Translations under genes and position numbers: made by a program
From: Planctomycetaceae bacterium
GTDB taxonomy: Bacteria > Planctomycetota > Planctomycetia > Pirellulales > Pirellulaceae
Reading direction: 5' to 3'
DNA length: 7,024 nucleotides
NCBI GenBank assembly: GCA_012965455.1
Contig: DTSG01000540.1
Location: forward strand, 1 to 7,024
In this document: in pieces, positions 5,859 through 7,024 of the stretch
Position numbering within the stretch: the stretch's first letter is position 1
Layout of the letters: every line of letters starts with the position of its first letter
Notes under the pieces: generated by a model
Database searches by the model: none
Told to the model about the DNA's origin: nothing
What the model saw: the letters and a program-made list of their open reading frames with translations, nothing else

Positions 5859-6710
5859 TTATCCCCCGAATCCGCTATAGCGATGAATGCCACGCTGGAA
5901 CATGATGCGTGCTAACACAACAAACACGAGGAGCCAGCACGCTTCAATTGCCAAGCTAGTCCATAATTCTGGACCCTGGATTTTACCGAGAAAGATAGCC
6001 GCAGGCGTATAGGCCAAATATTGAAATGGTAGCACACTCACAATATCGTGTGCCCACACGGGCAATAGGTCTAATGGGAACATGTGGCCAGATAAAAAGA
6101 AGCTGAGCAAATTGTATATAAAGACCAGCGAACTCACTTCTAGAAACCAAAAAGCCACCAAACCTAGACTCGCCTCGATAAAGAACCCGAGCAAAAAACC
6201 CATAAACAGCGACAAACAAAATGCGATGAACACTGGCGCTTCAGGCCAACCAGGAAAAAAACCTCGGCACAGAAAAAAGACAAATGCAAAGGGGACAACG
6301 GCAATCGTGTAATAGGCTGCCTTATGGGCGACGCGACCGAGCAACAAAAACCCGAGCATATCGACTGGTTGAATCAAAAACTTTTTGATTTCACCATTGC
6401 GGACTTGCAGCGCGATGCCGCCACACAATCCCGGCATGCTCGAAAAAGCCCTGCTTATCATCGTTAACATGTAATAGGCGATAACCGTATTACGTGTGTA
6501 GCCAGCGATCTCTGGTCTTCCCGAGGCTTGAAAGATCGCCGTCCAGAGAAATATTTGCGTAATGATTGGCAGAAAACGCATCAGCGTCCCCAACGCAAAA
6601 TCCCCACGATATACAAACCGTTCTTCCATGGCGATTCGTAGAATGACCCACCATGTCGTGAGTCGCGCTCGCAATGATATTCTATTGTCTTGCACGGTAG
6701 TGGCAGTCAT
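5859..6710 (-). CDS. ABC-2 type exporter permease 1 (COG4587-like)
   Basis: This 283-residue protein has six or so membrane segments (around 43-60, 73-90, 118-148, 157-177, 180-207 and 249-268). Family marks are 'YRGDF' (34-38), the coupling stretch 'LQVRNGEIKKFLIQPVD' (101-117), 'GHMFPLDLLP' (208-217), 'LPFQYLAYTPAAIFLGK' (227-243) and the C-terminal 'RGIHRYSGFGG' (273-283). This is the pattern of the first permease in uncharacterised ABC-2 exporters that pair two different permeases. The ATG overlaps the ATPase stop as ATGA (6710-6707), so translation is coupled. It most likely works in the inner membrane with permease 2 and the ATPase. The gene looks complete. The substrate is not evident from the sequence; the operon neighbours suggest an Ebo-related metabolite. 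Confidence 0.9.
   Translation of the reverse strand: MTATTVQDNRISLRARLTTWWVILRIAMEERFVYRGDFALGTLMRFLPIITQIFLWTAIFQASGRPEIAGYTRNTVIAYYMLTMISRAFSSMPGLCGGIALQVRNGEIKKFLIQPVDMLGFLLLGRVAHKAAYYTIAVVPFAFVFFLCRGFFPGWPEAPVFIAFCLSLFMGFLLGFFIEASLGLVAFWFLEVSSLVFIYNLLSFFLSGHMFPLDLLPVWAHDIVSVLPFQYLAYTPAAIFLGKIQGPELWTSLAIEACWLLVFVVLARIMFQRGIHRYSGFGG
5862..5867 (-). promoter_or_regulatory. ribosome binding site fixing the permease 2 GTG start
   Basis: GGGGGA on the minus strand lies 7 bases before the GTG at 5854-5852, at the very end of permease 1. The alternative GTG at 5893 has no purine-rich site before it. Confidence 0.6.
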
Positions 6711-7024
6711 AGTCCCTGCCCGTCACCAATAGATTGGAATGCATCATCGTCTATTTTGTTCACGCGACCCCCTGTTACTTCCGAAAACACAGCAGCAATG
6801 ATGTCTTCTAGCGGTGGATCTTCGACCACAACATCGTCAACTTGATAGCTATCCAAAACCGACGCGAGCATGCGGGGCACAACATCGCGGGTAACCGTCA
6901 ATTTCACGCGTGGTGTTTCAACATCGGTCACGTCACCGAATCTTTTCAAAGCAGCCAGTAGCGAGTCATCGATGGCGTCCCGAAATTGCAATATTATCAA
7001 TTTGCGTTGATCAGTACTTTCAAT
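6707..7024 (-). CDS. C-terminal end of an ABC transporter ATP-binding protein (5' part outside window)
   Basis: The frame is open from the right edge to the TGA at 6709-6707, giving 105 visible residues. The TTG at 7000 is in frame but is not the start; residues continue upstream to the edge. The piece contains no Walker or signature motif and corresponds to the accessory domain that follows the nucleotide-binding domain in exporters of this kind. Evidence is the beta-alpha-beta pattern 'KLIILQFRD...VKLTVTRD' and the late 'VDDVVVEDPPLEDIIAAVF', which matches the usual '...DLxIEDPPLEDII' ending, followed by an acidic tail of about 25 residues. The identification rests on this and on the ATGA coupling to two ABC-2 permeases. 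The complete gene would be expected to run about 250 residues further right. Confidence 0.8.
   Translation of the reverse strand: MESTDQRKLIILQFRDAIDDSLLAALKRFGDVTDVETPRVKLTVTRDVVPRMLASVLDSYQVDDVVVEDPPLEDIIAAVFSEVTGGRVNKIDDDAFQSIGDGQGL

Noticed and set aside
5855..5893. GTG start extending permease 2 by 13 residues into permease 1
   Set aside because: It would create a 35-base overlap and has no purine-rich site upstream. GGGGGA supports the GTG at 5854.
6707..7000. The 97-codon frame starting at TTG 7000 as a complete small gene
   Set aside because: The frame continues to the window edge without a stop, and the residues fit the C-terminal domain of an ABC ATPase, so it is a partial gene.

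Overview
The window reads like chromosomal DNA of a planctomycete, most likely of the Pirellulales type. The basis is the resemblance of the encoded proteins, especially the alkaline-phosphatase-superfamily protein, the TatD protein and the small helical protein, to families I recall from that group. Base composition is fairly balanced, coding density is high, and Shine-Dalgarno use is mixed (several GGAG/GGGG-type sites, but none before eboB). The taxonomic call is inference, not a measured match.

Layout. Positions 1-1293 (+) hold the C-terminal 430 residues of a large coiled-coil protein that starts outside the window. It ends in a beta-rich FlgT-C-like segment and a BRCT-like segment carrying a calcium-loop motif. 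After a 162-base intergenic region comes a small all-helical protein of unknown function (1456-1722, +), then a TatD-type metallohydrolase (1790-2602, +) that looks like EboB. It is convergent, with only 9 bases between the stops, to a five-gene minus-strand run. In transcription order that run is: the C-terminus of an ABC ATPase (from beyond 7024 to 6707), ABC-2 permease 1 (6710-5859), ABC-2 permease 2 (5854-4982), a UbiA-like membrane protein of the EboC type (4985-3975), and an alkaline phosphatase superfamily/NPP-like protein of the EboF type (3937-2612). Junctions are 4-base ATGA overlaps or short gaps, so this is almost certainly one operon whose promoter lies right of the window.

Interpretation. 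EboB, EboC and EboF belong to the ebo/edb cluster, known from cyanobacteria (where it is needed to move a scytonemin precursor to the periplasm) and from Pseudomonas fluorescens. The biochemical product of the cluster is unknown. Here three ebo genes sit next to, and two of them are apparently co-transcribed with, a complete two-permease ABC-2 exporter. The simplest reading is an envelope/metabolite-traffic locus in which a polyprenyl- or lipid-linked compound is made or modified by the Ebo proteins and moved by the ABC transporter. eboA, eboD and eboE are not in the window. No RNA genes, CRISPR arrays, insertion sequences or attachment sites were seen.
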